Positions 52,101 to 61,665 of a DNA stretch of 64,000 nucleotides are shown here, one piece after another. This DNA comes from Flavicella sediminum (lineage in GTDB: Bacteria > Bacteroidota > Bacteroidia > Flavobacteriales > Flavobacteriaceae): positions 587,223-651,222 of the forward strand of contig NZ_VDET01000002.1 of NCBI RefSeq assembly GCF_006381105.1, in the 5' to 3' direction. A model generated the notes under the pieces. That model saw only the letters and a program-made list of their open reading frames with translations, was not told where the DNA came from and ran no database searches. A program made the translations under genes and the position numbers. Position 1 is the stretch's first letter; every line of letters starts with the position of its first letter.

Positions 52101-53375
52101 ATGAACGCCTTCAAAAAAAGAATTGCACTTTCCGACTATCCGAAACTAAGTATTTACCTACTAAAATGGTTAGCGCTAGCCATTGTTTCAGGAATTTTTG
52201 TAGGATCCGCATCTGCCTTACTTTTGGTTTCTTTATTTAAAGCTACGGATTATCGCGAAGCGAACCCATGGATAATTTGGTTGCTACCCATTGGTGGACT
52301 TATTATTGGTTTGTTATACCATTACTATGGTAAAAGTGTGGTAAAAGGAAACAACCAACTGATTGATGAATTGCACAGCCCAAAAGATATTGTTCCTTTT
52401 AAAATGGCGCCTTTGGTTTATATTGGAACCGTAATTACACATTTATTTGGAGGATCTGCTGGACGTGAGGGAACGGCTGTTCAGATGGGTGGCGCTATTG
52501 TTGACCAACTTTCCAAAATATTGAAATTCGGAAAAAATGATCGTAAAATTCTTATGGTTATGGGAATTTCCGCAGGTTTTGCTTCTGTTTTTGGAACTCC
52601 TTTAGCAGGTGCTATTTTTGCTTTGGAAGTTTTAGTTATTGGCCGCATGCGCTACGATGCAATTTTACCCAGTTTTTTAGCTGCCGTTATTGCCGATTAT
52701 ATTTGTAATTTATGGGGTGTTCCTCATACACATTACCATATCAATTTTGTTCCTGAGATGGGTGTTCTTGCTTTTTTTATAGCCATTGTAAGTGGAATTA
52801 TTTTTGGGGTCGTTAGTACCTATTTCTCTAAAGGAATCCATTGGTTTCAAAACATTGCTTCAAAAATTAAATACCCACCTTTACGTCCTTTTATAGGCGG
52901 AATTATCATTGCTCTTTGTATCTTTTTACTAGGAACAACAAAATATATTGGATTAGGAATTCCTACCATTGTTGAAGCTTTTGAAACCCCATTGCCCTAT
53001 TACGATTTTGCTATTAAAATTTTGCTAACCACATTTACCATTGGTGTTGGATTTAAAGGTGGTGAGGTAACTCCACTTTTCTTTATTGGCGCAACTCTAG
53101 GAAATGCTTTGGCTTTATTTCTACCCTTGCCCATGGCTTTATTAGCAGGAATGGGATTTGTCGCTGTTTTTTCTGGTGCCACCAATACACCAATTGCCTG
53201 TACTATTATGGGTATTGAATTATTCGGTATGGAAGCGGGCGTATTTATTGCCATTGCTTGTGTAACGGCTTATTTATTCTCAGGAAACACCGGAATTTAT
53301 TCTTCTCAAATTATTGGTTCTGCCAAAAGTGATACTTTACAAAATACCGAAGGAAAATCGCTGAGTGAATTTTAA
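52101..53375 (+). CDS. ClC-family chloride channel or transporter
   Basis: The 424-residue membrane protein has the ClC selectivity-filter regions: GSAGREGTAVQMGG (corresponding to GREGP), GFKGGEVTPLFFIGATLG and FSGATNTPIACTIMGIELFG. About ten or more helices are predicted and there is no C-terminal CBS domain. The gating-Glu position of GREGP is retained (Glu in GREGT). Whether it is a Cl-/H+ exchanger or a fluoride or chloride channel cannot be said. It converges on a retropepsin-like protease gene. Confidence 0.92.
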   Translation: MNAFKKRIALSDYPKLSIYLLKWLALAIVSGIFVGSASALLLVSLFKATDYREANPWIIWLLPIGGLIIGLLYHYYGKSVVKGNNQLIDELHSPKDIVPFKMAPLVYIGTVITHLFGGSAGREGTAVQMGGAIVDQLSKILKFGKNDRKILMVMGISAGFASVFGTPLAGAIFALEVLVIGRMRYDAILPSFLAAVIADYICNLWGVPHTHYHINFVPEMGVLAFFIAIVSGIIFGVVSTYFSKGIHWFQNIASKIKYPPLRPFIGGIIIALCIFLLGTTKYIGLGIPTIVEAFETPLPYYDFAIKILLTTFTIGVGFKGGEVTPLFFIGATLGNALALFLPLPMALLAGMGFVAVFSGATNTPIACTIMGIELFGMEAGVFIAIACVTAYLFSGNTGIYSSQIIGSAKSDTLQNTEGKSLSEF

Positions 53376-53423
53376 GAATTTATTTTTTCGACTCAAAACC
53401 AAGAACTAAAGACTTATTAACTG

Positions 53424-53861
53424 TTATTTCAAATACAATAACTTCTTTTTATAATCAATAATAGCTTCCCCTTTCATTAACACATCAGCACCAATTATTC
53501 CATGAATTTGTTTAGCGCCATGCTCTTCCAAAGCTTGATTTACATGCGACAAATTAAAAACAACCAAGTCTAACTTCGCCGTTTTCCAAACATCTAATTT
53601 TAGTTTATTATTTGTCGATTTTAAGGTCTCCATATTGGTAGCTCCCGCTCCTGAAGCTTTTGTGTCTGAATCCGTAGTTTCTACTTTAAAATAAGTAACC
53701 GAATCAAAACCGATGCAAGAATTTGATGCCCCGGTATCTAGTATAAAACGACCTTTGCTTCCGTTTAATTTTCCTTTTAATACCAAATGATTGGTTTTCG
53801 TTATTTTAAAAGGAATTCGATGGTATCCTTTTTTTGATAAGGTTTTCTTTAGGCTTGACAT
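53424..53861 (-). CDS. Retropepsin-like aspartic protease
   Basis: The 145-residue protein has one aspartic protease lobe with the active-site motif FILDTGASNSCIG (about residues 38-50) and a flap-like region followed by IHGIIGADVLM (hydrophobic-hydrophobic-Gly). Single-lobe proteases of this type work as dimers. No signal peptide is evident. It is divergent from the TatD gene with only a short intergenic gap. Confidence 0.9.
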   Translation of the reverse strand: MSSLKKTLSKKGYHRIPFKITKTNHLVLKGKLNGSKGRFILDTGASNSCIGFDSVTYFKVETTDSDTKASGAGATNMETLKSTNNKLKLDVWKTAKLDLVVFNLSHVNQALEEHGAKQIHGIIGADVLMKGEAIIDYKKKLLYLK

Positions 53862-53868
53862 TTTATTC

Positions 53869-53876
53869 TATTTTTG
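53869..53876 (+). promoter_or_regulatory. Promoter -7 box of the TatD gene
   Basis: TATTTTTG matches TAnnTTTG, 84 nt before the chosen TatD ATG, which supports a start downstream of the one at 53874. Confidence 0.5.
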
Positions 53877-53960
53877 CCAAAGATATTAAGCAGAATTGAA
53901 ACTATTTGGTTTCCACCAAAAATTCTGAAACAATTAACGATTCAAAGAATCAATAGCAAT

Positions 53961-54725
53961 ATGATTACCGATACACATACCCATTTATACAGCGAACAAT
54001 TTGACGAAGACAGACATGAAGTGATACAGCGTTCAATTGACGCAGGTGTTACCCGTTTTTTTATTCCTGCCATCGATAGCGAATACACACAATCCATGTT
54101 AGATTTAGAAGCGGCCTATCCAGAAAACATCTTTTTAATGATGGGATTACACCCAACCCATGTAAAAGAAAATGTTGAAGAAGAGTTAGCCCTGATCAAA
54201 GAATGGATTGACAAACGTACGTTTTATGCCATAGGCGAAATTGGTATGGATTTGTATTGGGATCAAACTTATTTAAAAGAACAACAATATGCCTTTAGAA
54301 CCCAAATTCAATGGGCAAAAGAAAGAAAAATGCCCATTAATATTCATTGTAGAAATGCCTTTGATGAAGTATTTGAAATTTTAAAAGAAGAAAAAAGCGA
54401 GGATTTATTTGGAATTTTTCATTGTTTTACTGGAAATTTAGAACAAGCCAAACAAGCTGTTTCCTTAAATATGAAATTAGGAATTGGCGGGGTTGTGACT
54501 TTTAAAAACGGAAAAATAGATAAATTTTTAAATGAAATTCCACTTAGTGAAATCGTTTTAGAAACCGATGCACCTTACCTTGCTCCCACTCCTTATAGAG
54601 GGAAGCGAAATGAAAGCAGTTATTTAACAAATGTGATTGGAAAATTGGTCGACATTTACGGGTTGCCCTTTGATGAAATTGCCCGAATTACCACAGAAAA
54701 TTCCAAAGCCATATTTAAAATATAA
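53961..54725 (+). CDS. TatD family metal-dependent hydrolase
   Basis: The 254-residue protein has all TatD metal-ligand motifs: ITDTHTHLYSEQF (HxH), AIGEIGMDLYW (Glu), INIHCRNAFDE (His), GIFHCFTGN (His) and VLETDAPYLAP (Asp). TatD proteins are TIM-barrel nucleases (3'-5' DNase activity) linked to DNA repair or apoptosis-like processes. The upstream 29 codons are rejected because they lie over or next to the promoter and lack similarity. Confidence 0.94.
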   Translation: MITDTHTHLYSEQFDEDRHEVIQRSIDAGVTRFFIPAIDSEYTQSMLDLEAAYPENIFLMMGLHPTHVKENVEEELALIKEWIDKRTFYAIGEIGMDLYWDQTYLKEQQYAFRTQIQWAKERKMPINIHCRNAFDEVFEILKEEKSEDLFGIFHCFTGNLEQAKQAVSLNMKLGIGGVVTFKNGKIDKFLNEIPLSEIVLETDAPYLAPTPYRGKRNESSYLTNVIGKLVDIYGLPFDEIARITTENSKAIFKI

Positions 54726-54739
54726 GTCGTGTTTAAGCT

Positions 54740-55837
54740 ATGAAAAAAAGTCTATTAATTTTAATTGCATTTAATGTTTTTACAACACTCTCCTTTGGGC
54801 AAAATGAACGAAAATATTGGAGTGTCGGCCAACTGACTTGGGAGGATTTCAAAGAAGAAAGACTTGAAATTCGCGGATCAATTCCCGCTTTGTATTTAAC
54901 CTATGAACAGGAAAAAACTAAAATAAAAAACACAACTATAAACCGCATCAAAGCCATTGCGTTTATCAACACAGAAAACTCTTTTGTGGATCTAAAAGCT
55001 AAAAACGATCAGATTCTTTATTACCATCAAATTGAGTTTGACATACTTGAATATTACAGGAGAAAACTACAAACAGAATTGTACAATGCGTCTTATGCTT
55101 TTAATATAGAAGCGAAACTTAACGGAATTAAAGAGCAACTTTTAGATGAACTAGATCGTTTTAGAGTTGCATCACATTATAGTTCTAATAAAGAAGCATT
55201 AGACACTTGGAAAACAACTATTTCAAAAAAATTAGAACATACAGATCCAGACCCTATTCCTGAAACCATAGATAGAAATTTTAGTTATGGTGGGTATTTT
55301 GGAATCGAGCATGCTTTTGCCAGCAATTCTTTAAACAAATCCATCAAACCGGGAATTGGTTTAACATTTGGTCTTGATTTTGGTTGGAAAAAATCGCTGT
55401 TTTCTTTAAACACCAATTTGATATTTATAAAATTAAAAGAAGATTTATTTCTGAAAGAACAACTTTTTAAAGATAAAAAATATGGAATGGCCCTAGCAAG
55501 CTTTACATATGGCTATCCTATCATGGAAAATCGTAAATTTAAACTCACTCCTTTTATTGGTTACGGAATTACCGAGATTTCTGAAAGAACTGAGGAAGAA
55601 AATTCCTTTCGTACTATTTCTTCTGACATCCATTACGGCCTCAATTTCGATTATAAATTCAAAAACACATTAAATCTAGTCCCTAATTTTATGAATAGAA
55701 AAACAAGAATGGACCTATTTTTAAGAACTCGAGTGTACATTGCTAAGTCCAACTTTAATGCGGAATTCCAAGGGAACACAATTAATATAGGTTTTCTGTT
55801 TGGAGGAAATGAAAGAAAAATTAATCTAAGAAAATAA
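54740..55837 (+). CDS. Secreted protein: degenerate DUF922-like domain plus barrel
   Basis: This 365-residue protein has a signal peptide ending TLSFGQNE. Residues about 25-180 resemble the DUF922-like protein encoded at 56314-56895: WSVGQLTWEDF matches WSKTRVLQWDDF, and YHQIEFDILEYYRRKLQ matches IHERLHLDIAELFARKIR. The metal-ligand HERLH is HQIEF here, so a protease activity is unlikely. The remaining part (about 195-365) has outer-membrane beta-barrel features: GIGLTFGLDFGW and alternating strands ending INIGFLFGGNE. The role is unknown. It is 14 nt from TatD and 5 nt from the next gene, so these three are probably co-transcribed. Confidence 0.75.
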   Translation: MKKSLLILIAFNVFTTLSFGQNERKYWSVGQLTWEDFKEERLEIRGSIPALYLTYEQEKTKIKNTTINRIKAIAFINTENSFVDLKAKNDQILYYHQIEFDILEYYRRKLQTELYNASYAFNIEAKLNGIKEQLLDELDRFRVASHYSSNKEALDTWKTTISKKLEHTDPDPIPETIDRNFSYGGYFGIEHAFASNSLNKSIKPGIGLTFGLDFGWKKSLFSLNTNLIFIKLKEDLFLKEQLFKDKKYGMALASFTYGYPIMENRKFKLTPFIGYGITEISERTEEENSFRTISSDIHYGLNFDYKFKNTLNLVPNFMNRKTRMDLFLRTRVYIAKSNFNAEFQGNTINIGFLFGGNERKINLRK

Positions 55838-55842
55838 ACAAA

Positions 55843-56322
55843 ATGAAATTAGAAAAAATAGCCGTGGCAACACCCCTAGGAATTGCAAAAATTAATGGAG
55901 ATGCTGATGGAGTTCGTTCTCTAATTTTCACCGATAAAAAAAGCCCTGTTACCAAAGTAATTCCTGAAGTATTGCAAGAATGTGTGACACAGTTGGAAGA
56001 ATATTTTAACGGAACAAGAACAGAATTCACTGTAAAAATAAATCCACAAGGAACTGAATTTCAAAGAAAAACATGGAAAAGTCTACAAGCTATTTCCTAT
56101 GGTAAAACAATGAGTTATTTGGAACAAAGTAAAGTTTTAAACAAACCCAAAGCTATTAGAGCTGTGGCCAATGCCAATGGAAAAAATTTATTGGCCATCA
56201 TCATTCCTTGCCATAGAGTTATTGGAACTGACGGATCTCTTACGGGCTATGCAGGTGGTTTGTGGCGAAAAAAATGGTTGTTAGAACACGAAAGCGAAAA
56301 CAAACAGCAATCTTTATTTTAA
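55843..56322 (+). CDS. ogt: Methylated-DNA--protein-cysteine S-methyltransferase
   Basis: This repair protein takes methyl groups from O6-methylguanine onto its own Cys. The 159-residue protein has the active-site motif IIPCHRVIG (about residue 124), the RAVANANGKN stretch and TGYAGGLWRKKWLLEHE at the C-terminus, all standard for the MGMT/Ogt family. It starts 5 nt after the preceding gene and overlaps the end of the convergent DUF922-like gene by 9 nt. Confidence 0.95.
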   Translation: MKLEKIAVATPLGIAKINGDADGVRSLIFTDKKSPVTKVIPEVLQECVTQLEEYFNGTRTEFTVKINPQGTEFQRKTWKSLQAISYGKTMSYLEQSKVLNKPKAIRAVANANGKNLLAIIIPCHRVIGTDGSLTGYAGGLWRKKWLLEHESENKQQSLF

Positions 56323-56895
56323 GTAATTTTCGTATTCAAACTGTTGTAAACTCTTTAACTCCCTTGCTATTTTTTCACCCCAAGCTACATTTTCCAGAAG
56401 CTTGGTGCCATGATTTGTTGCTTCGTCATATTGTTTTTGATACAATCTGCTAGCCTGCCATAATTTTGTATAGGTTTCTATATACCGATCATAATTGGCA
56501 ATATTTGCTTTTTTTAATGCTGAAAAAGCTTTTCTAATTTTCCGAGCAAACAGTTCAGCAATATCTAAATGCAATCTTTCATGAATCAAAACCTCTTTTT
56601 CTTCAGTAAATTTCCACGACTTCTTTTTATAAAAATTCACCAAAACATTTAAACGCCTATAATTCTTTATGTTGTTATGCTGATCCACCAAAAGATTTAC
56701 AGGAAGTAATTCTATTTTATGACTCGTAAGTGCATAAGCATAAATATTGGGATCCGTTTTTCCTGTAAAATCGTCCCATTGCAGCACCCTTGTTTTGCTC
56801 CAAGAAATAATGGTATCATTATCATACAACACCGGTTTTTGAGCTTTTAACTGAAAACAAATCAACAATACTCCAACCGAAAAAAACAACTTCAT
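56314..56895 (-). CDS. DUF922-like secreted putative metalloprotease
   Basis: The 193-residue protein has a signal peptide ending CFQLKAQ and the pattern WSKTRVLQWDDFTGKTD typical of DUF922 N-termini. A zinc-binding-like helix VLIHERLHLDIAELFARKIR (about 102-121) follows, with HExxH-type ligands plus Asp as in DUF922, and a helical C-terminus. DUF922 proteins are predicted Zn-dependent peptidases; activity has not been shown to my knowledge. It is convergent with ogt and shares a domain with the protein at 54740-55837. Confidence 0.8.
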   Translation of the reverse strand: MKLFFSVGVLLICFQLKAQKPVLYDNDTIISWSKTRVLQWDDFTGKTDPNIYAYALTSHKIELLPVNLLVDQHNNIKNYRRLNVLVNFYKKKSWKFTEEKEVLIHERLHLDIAELFARKIRKAFSALKKANIANYDRYIETYTKLWQASRLYQKQYDEATNHGTKLLENVAWGEKIARELKSLQQFEYENYLK

Positions 56896-57022
56896 AACAC
56901 TTTTTTAAAGTCAAAAATAATTCTATTGTAAGAAGCTCCCAAAATATTCTTTAAAATAAAAAAACAACATTGGAAACTACTTATTCAAAAATAACTTCCC
57001 GAATTTTCATTATAATTTAAAC

Positions 57023-57030
57023 TATTTTTG
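57023..57030 (+). promoter_or_regulatory. Promoter -7 box of the 1123-residue outer-membrane protein
   Basis: TATTTTTG matches TAnnTTTG, 23 nt before the ATG. Confidence 0.5.
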
Positions 57031-57053
57031 CAACTCAAACGTTATTTCATTTC

Positions 57054-60000
57054 ATGAATAAAATTGGATTGCTTTTCTTTTTAATGCTAGGGTTTGCTGC
57101 AACTGCACAAAGCCGCCTTTCCAATTACAAAACCATTACTTTAAACCTTACCAAAGATACTTTGCAATTCTCAAAAGTAAGTGTCAACCCCTATGAATTT
57201 TCCATAAAAGAAAAGGGAAAACTCATTCCTAAATCGGCTTATAAAGTAGATTTTGGAAAAGGACTGTTGTACATCGACTCAAAAAAATATTCGAAAATAA
57301 AAATCAACTATACCGCCTACCCAGAATTTTTAACAAAAACCTATAAAATTTTCGACGAAGAAATAATTGTACCCTATAGAACCCTGCACAGTAAAAAATA
57401 CAAATTTAACAAGTCTAAAAAAAGAGCTGAAAAGCCTTTTGAAGGTTTGAATACACAAGGTAGTTTGGTGCGAGGTGTCACCGTTGGAAACAATCAAGAT
57501 GCTGTTTTAAATTCTACTCTCGATTTGCAAGTCTCTGGAAAACTGTCTGACAAAGTGAATTTAAGAGCCACCATTTCAGACAGCAATATTCCCATTCAAA
57601 AAAATGGATATTCTCAAAATATTGAAGAATTTGACCGCGTGTATATTGAATTATTTTCTGACTATTGGAATGTACAAGCTGGAGATGTTATTTTAAACAA
57701 TGACGAAACAGAATTTTTAAAATTCAATAAAAAAGTTTCTGGACTGGCAGCAAAAACACATTGGACAAACAACGAATCCAAAACCAATGTTTTAGCTTCT
57801 GGTGCCTTGGTTAGAGGTCAGTTTACCCGACAAATTTTTACAGGGGTTGAAGGAAACCAAGGTCCATATAAATTAAGTGGTCCTAATGGAGAATTGTTTA
57901 TCATTATTCTTTCTGGAAGTGAGACCGTATATGTGAATGGAATCCCTTTAAAAAGAGGCGAACAAAATGATTATACTATTGACTACAACACGGCAGAGAT
58001 AACTTTTACCACCACCTATCCTATTACGGCAAATATGAGGATTAGCACGGAGTTTCAATATTCTGACAAAAACTATACACGTTTTGTTACCTATAACAAA
58101 GCAGAATTTAAAACAGATAAATTAAAAATTGGTGGTTATTTTTACAATGAAAATGATTCAAAAAACCAACCCCTTCAACAAAATTTATCAGACGAGCAAA
58201 AAGAAATTTTAAGAGATGCCGGAAATGATCCTTCAAAAATGTTTGCCAGTAGTGGCTATTTAGAAAGTTCCGACGAAAATAAAATTCAATATCAAAAAAC
58301 CACTGGTGGAATTTTTGAATACATAGAAGATAAAAACAACAATGAAGAATACTACAATGTTAATTTTAAATTTGTGGGCAGCAATAAGGGGGCTTATGTT
58401 TTTTCGAGAAGTACGCCAACTGGAAAAATTTATGAGTACATCGGTACAAATCAAGGTGACTACAACCCCTTAACACAGTTGGTTGCTCCTACTAAATTAC
58501 AAGTAGCCCTTAGTAAGCTAAGCTACAAGCCTACAGAAAACACAAGTCTTGAATCGGAAGTTGCTTTTAGTAATAACGATGCCAATTTATTTTCTAACCT
58601 TGATGATGAACAAAACAAAGGTTTGGCTGCCAAAGTAAATTGGACACAGGTGTATGCCAACAAACAATGGTTGGTAAAAAGTAAGGTGAATTTTGATTAT
58701 TTGCATAAAAATTTTACTACTGTACAACCTTTGTACAATATTGAATTTTCTCGTGATTGGGGATTGACAACAGAAATTGGAAATCAAGAATTTATAAAAT
58801 CCGACTTAGAACTTTCTAACAAAAAAAACACAGCCTTTGTTTATTCTTTTGAAAAATTAAACTTAGGTGAATCCTACAAAGGGTACCGACATATTTTTGA
58901 TGCGAATATGCAAGTGGGCAATACTAGTTTTAGCAGTAATACCCGTATTTTAGAAAACAAAACCGCTTTGGCAGTTACCTCTTTTTTACGCGCCAATGCC
59001 ACTGTCAAACATCATTTTAAAAAATCGTGGATTGGAACTTCTATGGCTATGGAAGATTATCAGACGAAAGATAAAATCTCCAAAAAACTGGAACTAGTCT
59101 CACAAAAATTCAACTCCTACGATGCTTTCTTTGGAATTGGAGATAGCACAAAAGTATTTACCAAATTCGGAGTCAACTTTCGAAAAAACGACAGTGTAAA
59201 ATCTGAAAAACTGACGGAAGTAAATGCTTCGAATAACTATTATATACGTTCTAAATTAATTCAGAATAAAAAAACAGATTTGGCTATTTATGCCAACTAC
59301 AGAACGGTCAAAAATAAGTTTTCAGAAAACACCACCTCCTTGAACTCACGTATCAATTACCGTCAAAAATTATTTAAAAACTTCATCAACTTGTCTACCC
59401 TATTTGAAACGGGTTCAGGCGTATTACCCAAACAAGAATTCACCTATGTAAAAACAGAACCAGGGCAAGGATTTTATACATGGATTGATTACAATAATAA
59501 CGGCACACAAGAATTTAATGAATTTGAAGTTGCCAAATTCTCTGATCAAGCCAGTTATTTACGAGTAGCACTACCTTCCTTAAACTATATAAAAATTCAT
59601 CAGAAAAAAATTAGCCAGTCCTTACATTTAGATTTTGCTGTTTTTGAAAAAAATAACGGTTTTACAAAAATAATATCCCAGTTTTACAACCAATCCTACC
59701 TTTTAATGGATAGTAAAAATGAACGAATAGGAACAGGTTTTGATTTAAATCCTTTCCGAATTTCAACAGACAATACACTTGACTTGCAATACAATTTTAA
59801 AAATAGTTTGTTTTTTAGAAAAGCTTTACAAAAACACTCTACCACTTATATCTATACAAAATCGAAAGTAAAAAGTAATTTAGGAATTGGTTTTCAAGAA
59901 AATGAATCGAAATTAAATCAGTTGCAATACCAACATAGAATTGGTTTTTATTGGTTACTTAAAATAAACACCAGCACCAATCTTATTCAAAATACTTCCG

Positions 60001-60425
60001 AAAATTTTGAAGAAAGAAATTACCAAATTCAAACAGAAAAATTGAATCCGAGTATTACTTTTAGGCATACTAAAAACACCAATTTTACAGTAAATTACGA
60101 ATACATCCTAAAAAATGAAAGCTTAAACACTTCCAATCTAAAAGCACATAAAATGGGTACAGAATTTCAATATTCACATCCTAAAAAAGGAGCCTTAATT
60201 GCAGATTTTAACTTTCATAAAAACACGTATACAGGCGACAATAACACGGCTATTTCCTATCAAATGTTAGATGGATTACAACCTGGAAACAATTATATAT
60301 GGAATGTAATTCTTCAAAAAAAACTTACCAAAACCCTGCATTTAAACGTCAATTATTCAGGAAGAAAAAGCAGTGAAATTCATACAATTCATACCGGAAC
60401 AGTTCAGGTAAGAGCCAATTTTTAA
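57054..60425 (+). CDS. Large outer-membrane protein, probably a beta-barrel
   Basis: I do not recognise a named gene. The 1123-residue protein has a signal peptide (IGLLFFLMLGFAATAQ) and a periplasmic-like N-terminal region (to about 150). A segment follows with GNQGPYKLSGPNGELFIIIL, ETVYVNGIPLKRGEQNDYTI and DYNTAEITFTTTYPI, a pattern shared by large Bacteroidota surface proteins. The C-terminal two thirds show alternating strands and end VQVRANF, as a barrel. DYNNNGTQEFNEFEVAKF (about 810-827) looks like an EF-hand-like calcium loop. It has its own promoter, and two small barrels follow on the same strand. Confidence 0.8.
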   Translation: MNKIGLLFFLMLGFAATAQSRLSNYKTITLNLTKDTLQFSKVSVNPYEFSIKEKGKLIPKSAYKVDFGKGLLYIDSKKYSKIKINYTAYPEFLTKTYKIFDEEIIVPYRTLHSKKYKFNKSKKRAEKPFEGLNTQGSLVRGVTVGNNQDAVLNSTLDLQVSGKLSDKVNLRATISDSNIPIQKNGYSQNIEEFDRVYIELFSDYWNVQAGDVILNNDETEFLKFNKKVSGLAAKTHWTNNESKTNVLASGALVRGQFTRQIFTGVEGNQGPYKLSGPNGELFIIILSGSETVYVNGIPLKRGEQNDYTIDYNTAEITFTTTYPITANMRISTEFQYSDKNYTRFVTYNKAEFKTDKLKIGGYFYNENDSKNQPLQQNLSDEQKEILRDAGNDPSKMFASSGYLESSDENKIQYQKTTGGIFEYIEDKNNNEEYYNVNFKFVGSNKGAYVFSRSTPTGKIYEYIGTNQGDYNPLTQLVAPTKLQVALSKLSYKPTENTSLESEVAFSNNDANLFSNLDDEQNKGLAAKVNWTQVYANKQWLVKSKVNFDYLHKNFTTVQPLYNIEFSRDWGLTTEIGNQEFIKSDLELSNKKNTAFVYSFEKLNLGESYKGYRHIFDANMQVGNTSFSSNTRILENKTALAVTSFLRANATVKHHFKKSWIGTSMAMEDYQTKDKISKKLELVSQKFNSYDAFFGIGDSTKVFTKFGVNFRKNDSVKSEKLTEVNASNNYYIRSKLIQNKKTDLAIYANYRTVKNKFSENTTSLNSRINYRQKLFKNFINLSTLFETGSGVLPKQEFTYVKTEPGQGFYTWIDYNNNGTQEFNEFEVAKFSDQASYLRVALPSLNYIKIHQKKISQSLHLDFAVFEKNNGFTKIISQFYNQSYLLMDSKNERIGTGFDLNPFRISTDNTLDLQYNFKNSLFFRKALQKHSTTYIYTKSKVKSNLGIGFQENESKLNQLQYQHRIGFYWLLKINTSTNLIQNTSENFEERNYQIQTEKLNPSITFRHTKNTNFTVNYEYILKNESLNTSNLKAHKMGTEFQYSHPKKGALIADFNFHKNTYTGDNNTAISYQMLDGLQPGNNYIWNVILQKKLTKTLHLNVNYSGRKSSEIHTIHTGTVQVRANF

Positions 60426-60491
60426 GTGAGATTTATTTTTATCAAACCTATTTATTTTCAGATATAAAATAGTAGCTTAGCCGCAAAAAAA

Positions 60492-61031
60492 ATGAAAAAA
60501 TTTGTATTACTCTTCGCATGCTTTTCGACAATCCTTAGTCATTCACAAAAAGTAAATGAAATAAAAGTTGATGCTTTCGATTTAATCGTCACAAAATCTC
60601 TTGAAGTTTCTTATGAAAAAATTCTGAATGAAGATAACTCAATTGGGCTTTCTGTTTTTGTTCCAATTTCTGAAGCACAAGAAGTGACAGACTATAGCCG
60701 TTTACGATTTTCATCAACCTTATTTTATCGAGTTTTCTTTTCAGAAAAACACGCTAAAGGTTTTTTTGTAGAAGGTTTCGGAATGTTCAACAGCAAAGAC
60801 AACGAAACTCAAACTTATAATCACTCCATTGATCGCTTTGAATATGAAAACACCAAGGATTTTGCCTTAGGAATTTCAATAGGCGGTAAATGGGTAACAA
60901 AACGCGGCTTTACTGCTGAAATGTCTATTGGTGTTGGTAGAAATTTATTTGCAAATGAAAACAACGACTTTCGATCTGATGAAGAAAATCTTGTTACAAG
61001 AGGCGGTATTTCTATTGGAAAACGATTCTAA
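60492..61031 (+). CDS. Small outer-membrane beta-barrel protein, paralogue 1
   Basis: The 179-residue protein has a signal peptide ending LSHSQKVNE and repeated strands (IKVDAFDLIVTKSLEVSYEK, FFVEGFGMF, FTAEMSIGVGRNLF) ending GGISIGKRF. It resembles DUF3575-type small barrels. It is a paralogue of the protein 51 nt downstream. Confidence 0.8.
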   Translation: MKKFVLLFACFSTILSHSQKVNEIKVDAFDLIVTKSLEVSYEKILNEDNSIGLSVFVPISEAQEVTDYSRLRFSSTLFYRVFFSEKHAKGFFVEGFGMFNSKDNETQTYNHSIDRFEYENTKDFALGISIGGKWVTKRGFTAEMSIGVGRNLFANENNDFRSDEENLVTRGGISIGKRF

Positions 61032-61049
61032 AAAACAAATTATTAGTAG

Positions 61050-61057
61050 TACATTTG
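61050..61057 (+). promoter_or_regulatory. Promoter -7 box of barrel paralogue 2
   Basis: TACATTTG matches TAnnTTTG in the 51-nt gap between the two paralogues, 25 nt before the second ATG. Confidence 0.5.
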
Positions 61058-61082
61058 CAAGCATAACATGAAATAAAATAGA

Positions 61083-61595
61083 ATGAAAAAATTACTATTA
61101 TTCTTCGTACTAACTCTAAGTTTAACGATGAACGCTCAAAAAACAAATGAAATCAAATTAGATGTCTTTGATATTTTAGCATTAAAAACATTAGACATTT
61201 CTTTTGAACATGTCCTAAATTCAGAATCATCTGTAGGTGTGGCTGTATTATTTAATTTTGAAAAAAAATCATCAAGCTTCCGTTATTCTGAAGAATTCAC
61301 TTTGACACCTTACTACAGACAACATTTGTTTGACAAAGGAAATGTAAAGTTTTTTGGAGAATTATTTGGTTCTTTAAATTCGGGAGACATTGAACTTACA
61401 CAGCTTCAGATAGAAGCAGACAAGGACGACACCTACACAGATTTTGCCTTAGGTTTAGGGTTTGGAGGAAAATATGTTTCTAATCATGGTTTCGTTGTAG
61501 ATTTCCACGCGGGTATTGGTAGAAATTTATTCAACACTGAAGATTCTAGAGAGATTGTTCCTAGACTTGGAATATCTGTAGGTAAAAGTTTCTAA
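61083..61595 (+). CDS. Small outer-membrane beta-barrel protein, paralogue 2
   Basis: The 170-residue protein has a signal peptide ending LTMNAQKTNE and the same strand pattern as its neighbour: IKLDVFDILALKTLDISFEH, FFGELFGSLNSGD, DFALGLGFGGKYVS and VDFHAGIGRNLF. It ends LGISVGKSF. It is probably a tandem duplicate of 60492-61031. Confidence 0.8.
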   Translation: MKKLLLFFVLTLSLTMNAQKTNEIKLDVFDILALKTLDISFEHVLNSESSVGVAVLFNFEKKSSSFRYSEEFTLTPYYRQHLFDKGNVKFFGELFGSLNSGDIELTQLQIEADKDDTYTDFALGLGFGGKYVSNHGFVVDFHAGIGRNLFNTEDSREIVPRLGISVGKSF

Positions 61596-61613
61596 TCAGA
61601 AATTAACAAACAT

Positions 61614-61648
61614 AAAAAAACCGATTTGTAAATTACAAATCGGTTTTT
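61614..61648. terminator. Bidirectional terminator
   Basis: CCGATTTGT and ACAAATCGG pair around AAATT, with A and T runs outside. It ends the barrel gene (+) and the bacilliredoxin gene (-). Confidence 0.88.
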
Positions 61649-61665
61649 TTATGTGCTCCTATGTA

